From Nitratiruptor sp. SB155-2 (GTDB lineage: Bacteria > Campylobacterota > Campylobacteria > Campylobacterales > Nitratiruptoraceae), in NCBI RefSeq assembly GCF_000010325.1, contig NC_009662.1, positions 1,508,501-1,572,500 of the forward strand: a stretch of 64,000 nt of DNA, read 5' to 3'. The notes under the pieces are model-generated. The model made no database searches, had not been told where the DNA came from, and saw only the letters and a program-made list of their open reading frames with translations. The position numbers and the translations under genes were made by a program. Positions within the stretch are counted from its first letter, which is position 1. Each line of letters starts with the position of its first letter. Below, one piece after another: positions 1 through 9,955 of the stretch.

Positions 1-945
1 CGTATCGGCAAAATCCTCTTCGCTCTCCCCCGGAAAACCGACGATAATATCCGTCGAGATATGAACCTCCGGGACCATCTCGCGAAGCTTCATAGCCCTA
101 TCCAAAAACCACTCTTTCGTATATCCTCTCTTCATATCCCGAAGCACTTTCGTACTGCCACTTTGCAAAGGCATATGCATCGATTTACAGATTTTTGGGT
201 TTGTAGCAAACTCTTGTAAAAATTTATCATCCATATGCAAAGGATGGGGTGATGTAAAACGTATTCTTCGCACTCCATCGATCTCACTCACCATTCGCAA
301 AAGATCGGTGAAGTCTACTTTTCTTGCTTTGTCACTAAAACTTCTTCCATAGTTGTTGACATTTTGCCCTAGCAAAAATATCTCTTTGGCTCCCGTATCA
401 ACCGCTCTTCGAACTTCTTGGAGTATGAGTTCGGGCGGGATGGAAATCTCTTCACCTCTTGTATTTGGAACGATACAGAATGTACATTTTTTATCGCATC
501 CTATGGAGATGTTGATAAACGCTTTATAAGGAGACGTTCGAAAATCGCTGAATGCATAGGTACTCTCGTCATAATCAATATCGACCTCGACCGCTTTTTC
601 TTGTTTGATGACATCTCTTATCTTTGAAACATTTCTTGCACCCAGAACAAAACTCACATAGGGTGCTTTTTTGATAATCTCTTCTCCTAAATGGCTCGCT
701 GTGCAACCGCAAACACCAATCTTTGCACCCTCTTTTTTCTTTTTATTGAAATATCCGATTTCACTAAAGAGCTTGTGAACCGGCTTCTCTCTGACAGAAC
801 AGGTATTGATCAAAATAAGATCGGCTTCTTGGAGATTTTGCGTAAGCTCGTAATCCTCTTTTTGAGTAAGTTCTGCAATGATATGTTCGCTATCGCGAAC
901 ATTCATTGCACATCCTAAAGTTTCGATATAGAGTCGCTTTTTCAT
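1..945 (-). CDS. miaB: tRNA-2-methylthio-N6-dimethylallyladenosine synthase MiaB (3' end beyond window)
   Basis: Radical SAM methylthiotransferase that adds the 2-methylthio group to isopentenyl-adenosine 37 of tRNAs in the cytoplasm. The first 315 codons are visible and the C-terminal TRAM part lies outside the window. The N-terminal UPF0004 domain carries cysteines C12 (ETLGCAMN), C49 (INTCSVRE) and C81 (VCGCTAS), which in the family bind the auxiliary cluster. The radical SAM motif CDKKCTFC gives C150, C154 and C157. [11 protein letters not shown] at the left edge is also typical of MiaB. The ATG start overlaps the stop of the upstream small gene as ATGA, so the two are translationally coupled. 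The same pairing (HP0268-HP0269) occurs in Helicobacter. Confidence 0.96.
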   Translation of the reverse strand, partial: MKKRLYIETLGCAMNVRDSEHIIAELTQKEDYELTQNLQEADLILINTCSVREKPVHKLFSEIGYFNKKKKEGAKIGVCGCTASHLGEEIIKKAPYVSFVLGARNVSKIRDVIKQEKAVEVDIDYDESTYAFSDFRTSPYKAFINISIGCDKKCTFCIVPNTRGEEISIPPELILQEVRRAVDTGAKEIFLLGQNVNNYGRSFSDKARKVDFTDLLRMVSEIDGVRRIRFTSPHPLHMDDKFLQEFATNPKICKSMHMPLQSGSTKVLRDMKRGYTKEWFLDRAMKLREMVPEVHISTDIIVGFPGESEEDFADT

Positions 946-1187
946 GCTAATATATGCACCTCATAGATATAGTCATTCTCATCCAAACCATATTTGACTT
1001 CTCGAAAATAGACGCTATAGCCTTTTTCTTCAAAGTGTTCGACAAGTTCTACTAGATCCTTATGGGAGTTTTCCCTGTCAAAATAAAATATCTTGTTTCC
1101 CTCTTTTTGTACCGCTTCTTCTATTTTTTCCACACTGATCGTTTTTGGTTTGCCACTCAGCTCCTGACGTGCAAGTTTGAGTTCCAT
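942..1187 (-). CDS. HP0268-like small nuclease family protein
   Basis: An 81-residue protein of the length and layout of Helicobacter pylori HP0268, reported as a small nicking endonuclease/RNase; I recognise this from memory of that family. Visible features are an N-terminal basic segment, the core [16 protein letters not shown], and a C-terminal strand ending EVHILA. It overlaps miaB by four bases (ATGA), which matches the HP0268-miaB order in Helicobacter and supports the identification. A TATAAT box lies about 35 bases upstream of the ATG. The nuclease activity is inferred from the family; catalytic residues cannot be fixed from this sequence alone. Confidence 0.75.
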   Translation of the reverse strand: MELKLARQELSGKPKTISVEKIEEAVQKEGNKIFYFDRENSHKDLVELVEHFEEKGYSVYFREVKYGLDENDYIYEVHILA

Positions 1188-1221
1188 CCTATCCCTTTTG
1201 TTCTGTTTATTGAAGTGAGAT

Positions 1222-1227
1222 ATTATA
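1222..1227 (-). promoter_or_regulatory. -10 box for the HP0268-like/miaB operon
   Basis: Perfect TATAAT on the minus strand, 35 bases before the ATG at 1187. No clear -35 hexamer is present, as is usual for sigma-70 promoters in Campylobacterota. The rest of the divergent gap with nusA is AT-rich. Confidence 0.6.
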
Positions 1228-1340
1228 TCAAAATTTTTAACTATTATAAGATAACCTTAATGGTTTCTAAAGTTATATTTCAGTAAAATACCGTAACTTC
1301 AAATTCTCCTTCAAAAAAATCACAAAAGGTTTGAAATCAT

Positions 1341-2456
1341 ATGGAAAAAATAGTCGATATTATAGATTCTATTGCCCATGAAAAAGGGCTGCCAGTCGAA
1401 CAAGTCAAAGAGGCGATTCAAAAAGCATTTGAAAATACGGCGAAAAAAGTTCTCGGAGAAGATCTGGAATTCGAAGCAGAAATCGATCCAGATACAAAAT
1501 CGATTAAGGTTTTTCAAAAAATTTTGGTCGTAGAAGATGGGGATGAACGGGCAACGCAAGAACCGGAGCGTTACATTACCCTCTCTGAAGCCAAAGAGAT
1601 AGATCCCAATGTAGAAGTGGGCGATGAGCTGCGTTATCCTGTGGAATTCGAAAAACTTGGCAGAACGGCAGCCATGCGTTTGCATAACGAGATAGAGTTT
1701 CATATCCAACGCCTTATGGAACAGCAGCTCTTTGAAAAATATAAACAAAGAATAGGTACCATCATCAGTGGTACCGTAACACGTGTGGATGAAGAAGAGA
1801 ACACCTATGTAGAAATTGATGAAGTCAAAGGGATACTTCCTAAAAGATATCGCATCAAAGGCGAGTTCTTTAAACCGGGAGATGTGGTCAAAGCAATATT
1901 GAAGCGTGTAGTTTTTGACAAAATCAACGGCATCTACTTGGAACTTTCACGAACAACACCAAAATTTTTGGAAGAGCTTTTGAAACTGGAAGTCCCTGAA
2001 ATCAAAGACGGACTCGTTACAATCGAAAAAGTTGCAAGAATCCCAGGTGAAAGGGCAAAAGTTGCGGTCAACTCCCACAGCCCGAAAATCGATCCAGTAG
2101 GAGCCTGCGTGGGTGTCAGAGGGGTTCGCATCAATGCAGTAAGCAAGGAGCTTCGAGGCGAAAACATTGACTGCATCGAATATTCGCCTATCCCTGAAAT
2201 TTTTGTAGCAAGAAGCCTCTCGCCTGCCATTATCACTTCCGTAAAAATTGAGGGAGACAAAGCTATCGTCACCCTTCCTAGTGATCAAAAAAGTAAAGCT
2301 ATCGGGAAAAGTGGTATCAATATACGTCTCGCTTCCATGCTTACAGGCTATGAAATAGAACTGATCGAAACCGAAGGATCAGCTGAAAAAGGAAGCGAAA
2401 CAGAAGAGAAAAAAGAGGAGCCAACAATCACCCTACAAGATCTTTTCAAAGAATAG
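1341..2456 (+). CDS. nusA: transcription termination/antitermination factor NusA
   Basis: RNA polymerase-associated elongation factor controlling pausing, termination and antitermination. The 371 residues show an N-terminal RNAP-binding domain (about 1-130), an S1 domain (about 137-200, GTIISGTVTRVDEEENTYV), a first KH domain containing VGACVGVRGVRINAV and a second containing SKAIGKSGINIRLAS. It ends with an acidic tail and lacks the C-terminal acidic repeats of enterobacterial NusA, which is normal for this phylum. AAAAGG precedes the ATG. It is divergent from the HP0268/miaB operon and stands alone, without the rimP and infB neighbours seen in many bacteria. Its stop lies four bases from the stop of the convergent permease gene. 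Confidence 0.96.
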   Translation: MEKIVDIIDSIAHEKGLPVEQVKEAIQKAFENTAKKVLGEDLEFEAEIDPDTKSIKVFQKILVVEDGDERATQEPERYITLSEAKEIDPNVEVGDELRYPVEFEKLGRTAAMRLHNEIEFHIQRLMEQQLFEKYKQRIGTIISGTVTRVDEEENTYVEIDEVKGILPKRYRIKGEFFKPGDVVKAILKRVVFDKINGIYLELSRTTPKFLEELLKLEVPEIKDGLVTIEKVARIPGERAKVAVNSHSPKIDPVGACVGVRGVRINAVSKELRGENIDCIEYSPIPEIFVARSLSPAIITSVKIEGDKAIVTLPSDQKSKAIGKSGINIRLASMLTGYEIELIETEGSAEKGSETEEKKEEPTITLQDLFKE

Positions 2457-2459
2457 TCC

Positions 2460-3416
2460 CTACTTTGCGTAGGGATTGAGCTTCAAAAGCGCGATATCCG
2501 CCAATATATTGCCTAAAAGCGTCAAAAATGCAGTAATGATCATGATGCCCATAATAACCGGATAGTCTCTTGAAAGTGCGGCCTGATAAAAAAGAAGACC
2601 CATTCCATTGATGGAAAAGATCGATTCTAAAATAACGCTTCCTCCGATGATTCCTGGAAGAGACAAACCTAAAACGGTAACTATAGGGGGCTTTAGATTT
2701 GGCAGAACAAAGTTTTTTATGATGGTTTTTTGCGTAGCGCCACGGGCTTTTGCAAAAAAGATATAATCACTTTTTAAAATCTCGATTACAAGTGAACGTA
2801 CATACTGCGTCAATGTTCCAAATCCCACAAAAATGACCACGAATACAGGCAATACCAGATGCCAAGCGATATCGAGATAATAATCGAGCCCCTCTTTTGG
2901 CTCCATAGAGTGAAGGCCCGCCAACGGAAAGAGCTGCAATTTCACGGAAAAAAAGATGATGAGCAAAAGTGCAAGATAAAAGGATGGCATAGAGAATGAA
3001 AGCAGTGAGAGTTGCTGAATCGCTCTGTCGAGCCATGAACCGCTTTTTAAAGCGGATTTGATACCCAAATAGAGTGATAGAAAAAAGATACAAATCATAG
3101 CGGTCAGATTGATCCCAAGTGTCACTCCGATTCGATCCATTATCTCGTCAATGACCGGTTTACCCGAAGCAAAAGAGATCCCAAAGTCAAAATGAAGCAT
3201 CGCGCTAAGCCATGAGAGATATTGCTGCCAAAGAGGTTTATCAAGGCCATAAATAGATTTAAGATGCTCTAACGTCTCTTTTGTGATGTTTGGATTGAGT
3301 TCACCCGCACTGAAAAAAGAGTTGGGTGCAAGATGTATGGCAAAAAATGAGATGAGCGATATCAGAAGCATCATCCACACAAGGTAGAAGAGCTTACTGA
3401 TAAGAAGTTTTCTCAT
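2460..3416 (-). CDS. DppB/OppB-type ABC transporter permease
   Basis: Inner-membrane permease of the peptide/nickel ABC importer family. It has an N-terminal membrane anchor (about 9-28), a periplasmic loop with the family signature YGLDKPLWQQYLSW, and five further helices. The EAA-type cytoplasmic loop reads FAKARGATQKTIIKNFVLPN, the contact site for the ATPase. Length (318) is normal. No second permease (DppC), binding protein or ATPase is adjacent. The only candidate ATPase in the window is the orphan at 31746-32450. The ATG overlaps the stop of the upstream periplasmic protein gene (ATGA), so they are co-translated. Substrate is unknown: di/oligopeptide, nickel or other. Confidence 0.88.
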   Translation of the reverse strand: MRKLLISKLFYLVWMMLLISLISFFAIHLAPNSFFSAGELNPNITKETLEHLKSIYGLDKPLWQQYLSWLSAMLHFDFGISFASGKPVIDEIMDRIGVTLGINLTAMICIFFLSLYLGIKSALKSGSWLDRAIQQLSLLSFSMPSFYLALLLIIFFSVKLQLFPLAGLHSMEPKEGLDYYLDIAWHLVLPVFVVIFVGFGTLTQYVRSLVIEILKSDYIFFAKARGATQKTIIKNFVLPNLKPPIVTVLGLSLPGIIGGSVILESIFSINGMGLLFYQAALSRDYPVIMGIMIITAFLTLLGNILADIALLKLNPYAK

Positions 3417-3964
3417 TGAATTTTGTGAAGCGTATAGACTTTTCCGTCAAATCTGTCAGTAATATCTTCGATAGTGTTGGAATCAACAATTCTCAACTTT
3501 CGAATATCGCCACCAAATGTCAAAAATCCAAGTCTCGCACCCTCTCCGATGTTAACGGTAACAATCTTTTTGTTTTTGTCAACGTTTTCAACGATCCACT
3601 TACCCGTAATCGTTTTATAATTATGGCCAACTTTCATCTTGAATACTGCCTTATCGGATGTAAAACTATAACTTATGCCATCGCCGGACCATTTACCAAG
3701 CAAAGTTTTTACAAGTGGCTCATCTTTATACTTTTTATCCACTGCCGTTTGAAGTTTGTTCGCCGCTTCTATTTTGGAAGCTTCTACCTTTTCCCATGTT
3801 CCGTTTGGTTTGATGGCAATGGTTTGGGAACCTTTTTTGACAACCTTTACTTCTTGCCATGTACCGTCAGGTTTGAGTTCGATCACTTTCCCGTTATCGA
3901 GAGTGATGTAATTACCCGCAAACAATGTTGCTGCAATGAACAAAGTCGAGGCTATTTTTTTCAT
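3413..3964 (-). CDS. secreted protein with tandem DGTW-type repeats
   Basis: A 183-residue protein with a Sec signal peptide (MKKIASTLFIAATLFAGN). Two short imperfect repeats follow: ITLDNGKVIELKPDGTWQEV (about 20-39) and a second ending TIAIKPNGTWEKV. They resemble the DUF3157-like repeat seen in small periplasmic proteins. A C-terminal beta-rich domain (about 85-183) contains KWSGDGISYSFTSDKAVFKM and may be lipocalin/META-like, which is only an impression. The gene is co-translated with a DppB-type permease through an ATGA overlap. A role as an accessory or ligand-sensing partner of that permease is inference. I do not recognise a defined function. Confidence 0.7.
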   Translation of the reverse strand: MKKIASTLFIAATLFAGNYITLDNGKVIELKPDGTWQEVKVVKKGSQTIAIKPNGTWEKVEASKIEAANKLQTAVDKKYKDEPLVKTLLGKWSGDGISYSFTSDKAVFKMKVGHNYKTITGKWIVENVDKNKKIVTVNIGEGARLGFLTFGGDIRKLRIVDSNTIEDITDRFDGKVYTLHKIQ

Positions 3965-4026
3965 TGGAAGCCTTTGAGTAAATTTTAAAGATTATACAAA
4001 AGAGGAGTTTAAACGTTTTTGAAATG

Positions 4027-4046
4027 TTTCGGGCCAAAGCCCGAAA
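4027..4046 (-). terminator. stem-loop after the porin gene
   Basis: TTTCGGGC and GCCCGAAA form a perfect 8-bp stem around a CAAA/TTTG loop, starting six bases after the porin stop codon. The following sequence is only moderately U-rich, so it may act as an mRNA 3' stabiliser as much as a terminator. It resembles the hairpins at 26583 and 59148. Confidence 0.6.
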
Positions 4047-4051
4047 GTTAA

Positions 4052-5246
4052 TTAGAAGTTGTAAGTTAGATATACTTGGATAGTGTTTACATCATCACTT
4101 GCAGAATCGATGTCAGTATAGATATATGCAAGTGTCGCATCAAGGCTACCGAAAGATTTGCTTGCTGTTACAGTGAATTCACTCATGCTATCATCAACAG
4201 TAGTTGTATCTACATCTGCGTATGTATAGTAAGCAGCAAAATCAGCTATATTTTCCATATTGTAAGAAGCATCAATATGGAAGGAATCAGCACCTGCTCG
4301 TCCTACCCATCCATAGTTCCACCATGCTTCTGTATATAGTTTTGTCTGTTGTCCCGCAACATTTGCAACTTGTACGGCTCCATCTTCATCTGCTGATGAG
4401 TAAGATGCTGAAACATTGAGGTTTTCCATACCATAACCCACTTTGACTGCCCATGCTGAAGCATTATCAGCGCCTGTTGCCTCTGGGTCAATATTTGCGT
4501 ACTGTACACCAAATGTAAGACCAGATGCAACTTCTTTAAGATCTACATCAGCCTGAAGCCACCATGCAGTTGCTAACTCTGCTACATTGTAATACCATAC
4601 TTGTGCAGTCGTGTTTGGAATAGCTTTTGTAATAGCACCTACTGCATATGCTCCTTCATTTGCAAATGTTGTAAAAGGATCAGTAGATGCATTTGCAGTA
4701 TTTACTATACCAGCATATGCACCAGATGTAGTTGCACCTAACATTCCTGCATTGTTTCCTTGGCCAATCCAAGCGCCAACAAGTGTTGTTTGAGGAAGAT
4801 CATTGTTCAAAACTACAGCAGCATCAAAAGTATTTTTAGCTATTGACCATTTTTCAGTGAATGCCAAAGGTGTATCAATTTCTTGTCGTCCTAGTTTTTA
4901 CTGTAGTGTTACCGATAGTTTTTGCTAGCCACGCTTCACTTACCCACCATTGATTTTGAGCATTACCTTCCCAAACATTACCAACTAAATTGTTCTCAAG
5001 GCCAAGAGTATCTAACATTGTCACAGCCAATTTAGCTTTAGCTCCATCACCAACATCAGCTGTTGCAGCTAAATCAAGAGCAACTTGACCTGCAGAGTTT
5101 GTTTGATCAAATAAATCATTATTTCCACTATCATTAGTTCCATAGTAAAGTTTCGCGTCTCCGCTAAATTTTACATTTTGTACATCAGCGAATGCACTTA
5201 CGCCCAATGCTACGATCGCAGCAAGACTCAATTTTGCCAGTTTCAT
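4052..5246 (-). pseudogene. outer-membrane porin with a one-base frameshift
   Basis: A porin-like beta-barrel protein in two frames. The first part (5246 to about 4875) has a signal peptide MKLAKLSLAAIVALGVSAFA and the barrel start VKFSGDAKLYYGTND. The second (to 4052) begins PLAFTEKWSIAKNTFDAAVV and ends TIQVYLTYNF with the terminal aromatic typical of outer-membrane proteins. The break lies in five T (A on the coding strand) at 4895-4899. Removing one base restores KLGRQEIDTPLAFTEK and a single 397-residue protein. It may be a sequencing error, a real inactivation or a phase-variable tract. A start with AAGGAG, a TATAAT box and a 3' hairpin are intact, which suggests an otherwise functional major porin. 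Confidence 0.85.
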
Positions 5247-5282
5247 TCGTACTCCTTTTTCAAGTTTGATTTGTCAAAGGGT

Positions 5283-5319
5283 ATTATATCGCCCTTATCC
5301 TTAAATTTAGATTATCTAA
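5283..5319 (-). promoter_or_regulatory. porin promoter with upstream palindrome
   Basis: TATAAT at 5283-5288 on the minus strand sits 37 bases before the porin ATG. Upstream, at 5307-5319, is the palindrome TTAGAT-T-ATCTAA, centred near where a -35 box would lie, so it could be an operator. It also lies directly after the fabI stop codon. Confidence 0.5.
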
Positions 5320-5322
5320 TCT

Positions 5323-6838
<1,516 letters not shown>

Positions 6839-6842
<4 letters not shown>

Positions 6843-8038
6843 GACGCACCTACTTCCAACGCTTTGATACCTGGAAGCTCTTTTCCTTCCAAAAGTTCAA
6901 GGCTCGCTCCACCACCAGTTGAAATAAATGTCATCTCATCCACTACGCCAGCTTTACTGATCAAACTTGCCGTATCTCCACCTCCGATGATCTTGGTCGC
7001 AAAGCTTTCTGCCACGAAATTGGCCAGTTTTATACTACCTCGCGCAAATTTATCGATCTCAAAAACCCCCATCGGACCATTCCATATGATCGTTTGCACC
7101 TCATCGAGTGCTTCTTTAAAGAGTCTCGTGGAGGCCGGGCCGATATCAAGCCCCATCCATGTCTTTGGAATCTCTTGGAAGGTAACATATTTTACCGGGG
7201 CGTTTGGATCAAGTTCGGGTGCCACGACAAAATCGACAGGAAGATAAAGCTTCACTCCGTTATTTTTGGCTTGATTTAAAATATTTTTCGCTTCTTCTAT
7301 CAAATCATCCTCTACCAAACTTTTCCCCACCTCGTATCCCAAAGCTTTCAAAAAGGTAAAAGCCATCGCTCCACCGATGATCAGCTTGTCCACTTTTGGC
7401 AAAAGATTGATCAAAGCGCCGAGTTTTCCTGAAACCTTGCTTCCACCTACAATCGCCATAAACGGTCTTGTGGGGTTTTCCAAAATTTTATAGAGATATT
7501 TGATCTCTTTCAAAAGCAAAAATCCTGCCGCTTTATGATCTTGATCGTAAAATCGTGTGATAGCTTCCACAGATGCATGGGCTCTATGGCTAACACCAAA
7601 GGCATCATTGACATAAAACTCTCCAAACTGACTCAGTTTTTTCGCAAACTCCTCATCATTTTTCGTCTCGCCCGGCTCAAAACGAAGATTTTCAAGGAGT
7701 AAAATTTCACCGGGTTGAAGTTTGGTAAATTTCGCTTTTGCATCTTCACCCACTACATCTTGGGCCATAATGATATCTTGTTTCAAAAGGGTATGGAGCC
7801 TTTTCGCAACAGGCTTCAAAGAGTACTTTTCATCAAATCCTTTCGGTCGTCCAAGATGGCTCCCAAGGACTATTTTGCAGTCATTATCGAGGCAGTAGCG
7901 AATTGTCGGGAGGGCTTCTCTGATTCTTCTATCGTCTGTAATGTTGCCATACTCATCCAATGGAACATTAAAATCGCAACGGATAAATACAGAATTGCCG
8001 GGTTTGAGATCGAGATCTTTAATCGATTTTATGTTCAT
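6839..8038 (-). CDS. pgk: phosphoglycerate kinase
   Basis: Transfers phosphate between 1,3-bisphosphoglycerate and ADP. The 399-residue protein shows the N-terminal substrate site [32 protein letters not shown], the hinge [13 protein letters not shown] and the nucleotide-site GGGDTASL and [18 protein letters not shown]. The ATG at 8038 lies inside the 3' end of gap (20-base overlap), and an AAAGGAG ribosome-binding site sits within the gap coding sequence. This fixes the start and implies coupled translation. Confidence 0.97.
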
Positions 8039-9032
8039 GATACTCCTTTGTTATAAAGTGCGCCATATCCAAAAGGCGATTGGCATATCCCCATTCATTG
8101 TCATACCAGCTCATGACTTTTACCATATCAGCGCCTATGACCTGGGTAAGATCCAGGGCTACGATACTGCTAAAGCTTTTCCCCACCACATCTTGCGAAA
8201 CCATGAAAGAATCATCGACTCCCAGTATCCCTTTCATTGCTCCTTGTGACGCTTCGATAAAAAGCTCGTTTAGCTCCTCTTTCGTTGTACTTTTTTTGAG
8301 ATGGAGATCCAGATCCATCAACGACACATCAGGCACTGGGACCCGAACGCTTCTTCCATGGAGTCTGCCTTGTAAATTTGGCAAAACCCTATGGATCGCT
8401 TTTGCAGCTCCTGTCGTCGTAGGCACCATATTCACAGCAGCTGCACGGGATCGTCTGATATCTCGTTTATGGTCGCTGTCAAGAAGATTTTGATCAATCG
8501 TATAGCTATGAATCGTTGTCATGAGCCCTTTTTCAATGCCATAGGCTTCATCGATCAACTTTGCAATTGGAGCGAGGCAATTGGTGGTGCAGCTTGCATT
8601 GGAGATGATCTCTTCGCCCTTGTAGTCTTGATGATTGACTCCATATACAAAGGTGGCCGTCTCATCTGTTGCAGGAGCTGAGATAATCACTTTTTTTGCA
8701 TAGCGAAGATGCTTTGAAACAAGATCGCTGCTTAAAAATCGGCCGGTCGATTCGATAAGGACATCTACCTGTGGGAAGGGAATCTCTTTTGGTGATGAAG
8801 CGTGGGAAACAAAAACCTCTTTTCCATCAATCCTGAGTCTCTTTTCATTTAAAGCCTCTACGGCGTAAGCAAATGGGCCATGGACGGAATCGTATTGCAA
8901 AAGATATGCCATCATTGACGTATCCATCAAATCGTTGATGGCCACAAGTTCAAACTCCTCTCTTTGGAAAAGATTCCTTGCTACTGCTCTTCCGATACGC
9001 CCAAAACCGTTGATCCCTATGCGTACAGCCAT
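8019..9032 (-). CDS. gap: glyceraldehyde-3-phosphate dehydrogenase, type I
   Basis: NAD(P)-dependent phosphorylating enzyme of glycolysis/gluconeogenesis. The Rossmann motif is [17 protein letters not shown]. The catalytic cysteine is C148 in [12 protein letters not shown] and the partner histidine H175 in MTTIHSYT. The phosphate site [17 protein letters not shown] and the C-terminal [12 protein letters not shown] are standard. In an autotroph with the reductive TCA cycle, as many vent Campylobacterota are, the operon would mainly run toward sugar synthesis; that is inference. It is the first gene of gap-pgk-tpiA-fabI. Confidence 0.97.
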   Translation of the reverse strand: MAVRIGINGFGRIGRAVARNLFQREEFELVAINDLMDTSMMAYLLQYDSVHGPFAYAVEALNEKRLRIDGKEVFVSHASSPKEIPFPQVDVLIESTGRFLSSDLVSKHLRYAKKVIISAPATDETATFVYGVNHQDYKGEEIISNASCTTNCLAPIAKLIDEAYGIEKGLMTTIHSYTIDQNLLDSDHKRDIRRSRAAAVNMVPTTTGAAKAIHRVLPNLQGRLHGRSVRVPVPDVSLMDLDLHLKKSTTKEELNELFIEASQGAMKGILGVDDSFMVSQDVVGKSFSSIVALDLTQVIGADMVKVMSWYDNEWGYANRLLDMAHFITKEYHEHKID

Positions 9033-9075
9033 TCACCACCTTCAAAAAATTTGATAGATTTTAACGAAAATTAAC

Positions 9076-9081
9076 TATAAT
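9076..9081 (+). promoter_or_regulatory. -10 box of nadD
   Basis: Perfect TATAAT 27 bases before the nadD ATG at 9108, in an AT-rich divergent gap shared with gap. No -35 hexamer is clear. Confidence 0.55.
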
Positions 9082-9107
9082 TTGGGTTAAATGAATAAGG
9101 TTAAAAA

Positions 9108-9641
9108 ATGAAAATAGCAATTTTTGGTGGGAGTTTCGATCCACCCCATAAAGGTCATATAGCAATTGTAAAAAGGGCCCTTGAAGAACTGGATATAGAC
9201 TATGTGATCATTGTTCCAACTTATCTCAATCCTTTCAAAACATCTTTTCAAGCTTCTCCATCGCTTCGTTTACGATGGCTAAGAAAGATATTTTTGCCCT
9301 ATAACCGAGTCAAAATTTGCGACTATGAAGTCCGAAAAGGTCGACCGACCTATGCCATAGAGACGGTGGAGTTTTTACGCAGAAAATATGCTCCAAAAAA
9401 GCTTTATTACATCATAGGAAGCGACAATCTCCCGACGCTTCACAAATGGCACAAATATCAAAAACTATCCCATCTTGTACAGTTCGTCGTCGCAACAAGA
9501 AAAGGGTACAAAGTACCCAAAAAGTATAAAATGATAGAGGTCCATGAAGATATCAGTTCTACTGAACTAAGAATTCATCCGAAAAAACGCTATTTGCCAC
9601 CAATAGTGGCAGAAGAGATTATTCGTTTTTACCGCTCATAA
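9108..9641 (+). CDS. nadD: nicotinate-nucleotide adenylyltransferase NadD
   Basis: Adenylates nicotinate mononucleotide to deamido-NAD in NAD biosynthesis. The nucleotidyltransferase fold is shown by IFGGSFDPPHKGH (the HxGH motif) and by the C-terminal ISSTELR. YIIGSDNLPTLHKWHK is the NadD substrate loop. Length is 177 residues. The 3' end overlaps the convergent rsfS gene by 23 bases. Having nadD next to rsfS is a widespread bacterial arrangement, although here the two genes converge. Confidence 0.95.
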   Translation: MKIAIFGGSFDPPHKGHIAIVKRALEELDIDYVIIVPTYLNPFKTSFQASPSLRLRWLRKIFLPYNRVKICDYEVRKGRPTYAIETVEFLRRKYAPKKLYYIIGSDNLPTLHKWHKYQKLSHLVQFVVATRKGYKVPKKYKMIEVHEDISSTELRIHPKKRYLPPIVAEEIIRFYRS

Positions 9642-9954
9642 GCTCTTTTAAAAAATCTTCAATGCGATATTTTTGCCGATATGCATCGGTCATAAGATGA
9701 ATGAGGATATCGCCAAGATCGATGACAATCCACTCCTCCCCCTCCTGCACCTTCAAAAACTCCTCACCTTCAGGTTTCAGTTTCTCTTTGAGGTGATCCA
9801 GAAGTGCCGCTGTATGCCTGTCGCTTAGAGATGTTCCCACAATCACACGATCGACAAAATAGTCTCCTTTGGAAGTATCGATAATCTCGACATTCTCCCC
9901 TTTTTTATCTTCGATCACCTCTTTAATGCGTTTTGCTCTTTTTTCGATTCCCAC
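9619..9954 (-). CDS. rsfS: ribosome silencing factor RsfS
   Basis: Binds ribosomal protein L14 and blocks subunit joining when nutrients are low. The Iojap/RsfS fold is shown by DYFVDRVIVGTSLSDRHTAA, by EEWIVIDLGDILIHLM and by YRIEDFLKEL. I chose the GTG at 9954 (111 residues, VGIEKRAKRIKEVIED) because AAAGGATG precedes it and argS stops two bases upstream. A frame starting at 9984 would run 29 bases into argS. Confidence 0.92.
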   Translation of the reverse strand: MGIEKRAKRIKEVIEDKKGENVEIIDTSKGDYFVDRVIVGTSLSDRHTAALLDHLKEKLKPEGEEFLKVQEGEEWIVIDLGDILIHLMTDAYRQKYRIEDFLKELMSGKNE

Positions 9955-9955
9955 G

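Noticed and set aside
4890-4905. Programmed ribosomal frameshift in the porin
   Set aside because: Restoring the frame needs a +1 shift at a short A run with no stimulatory element visible; mutation or sequencing error is simpler.
4875-5246. Two separate small outer-membrane genes at the porin locus
   Set aside because: The second part has no signal peptide or ribosome site, and removing one base joins them into one porin of normal length.
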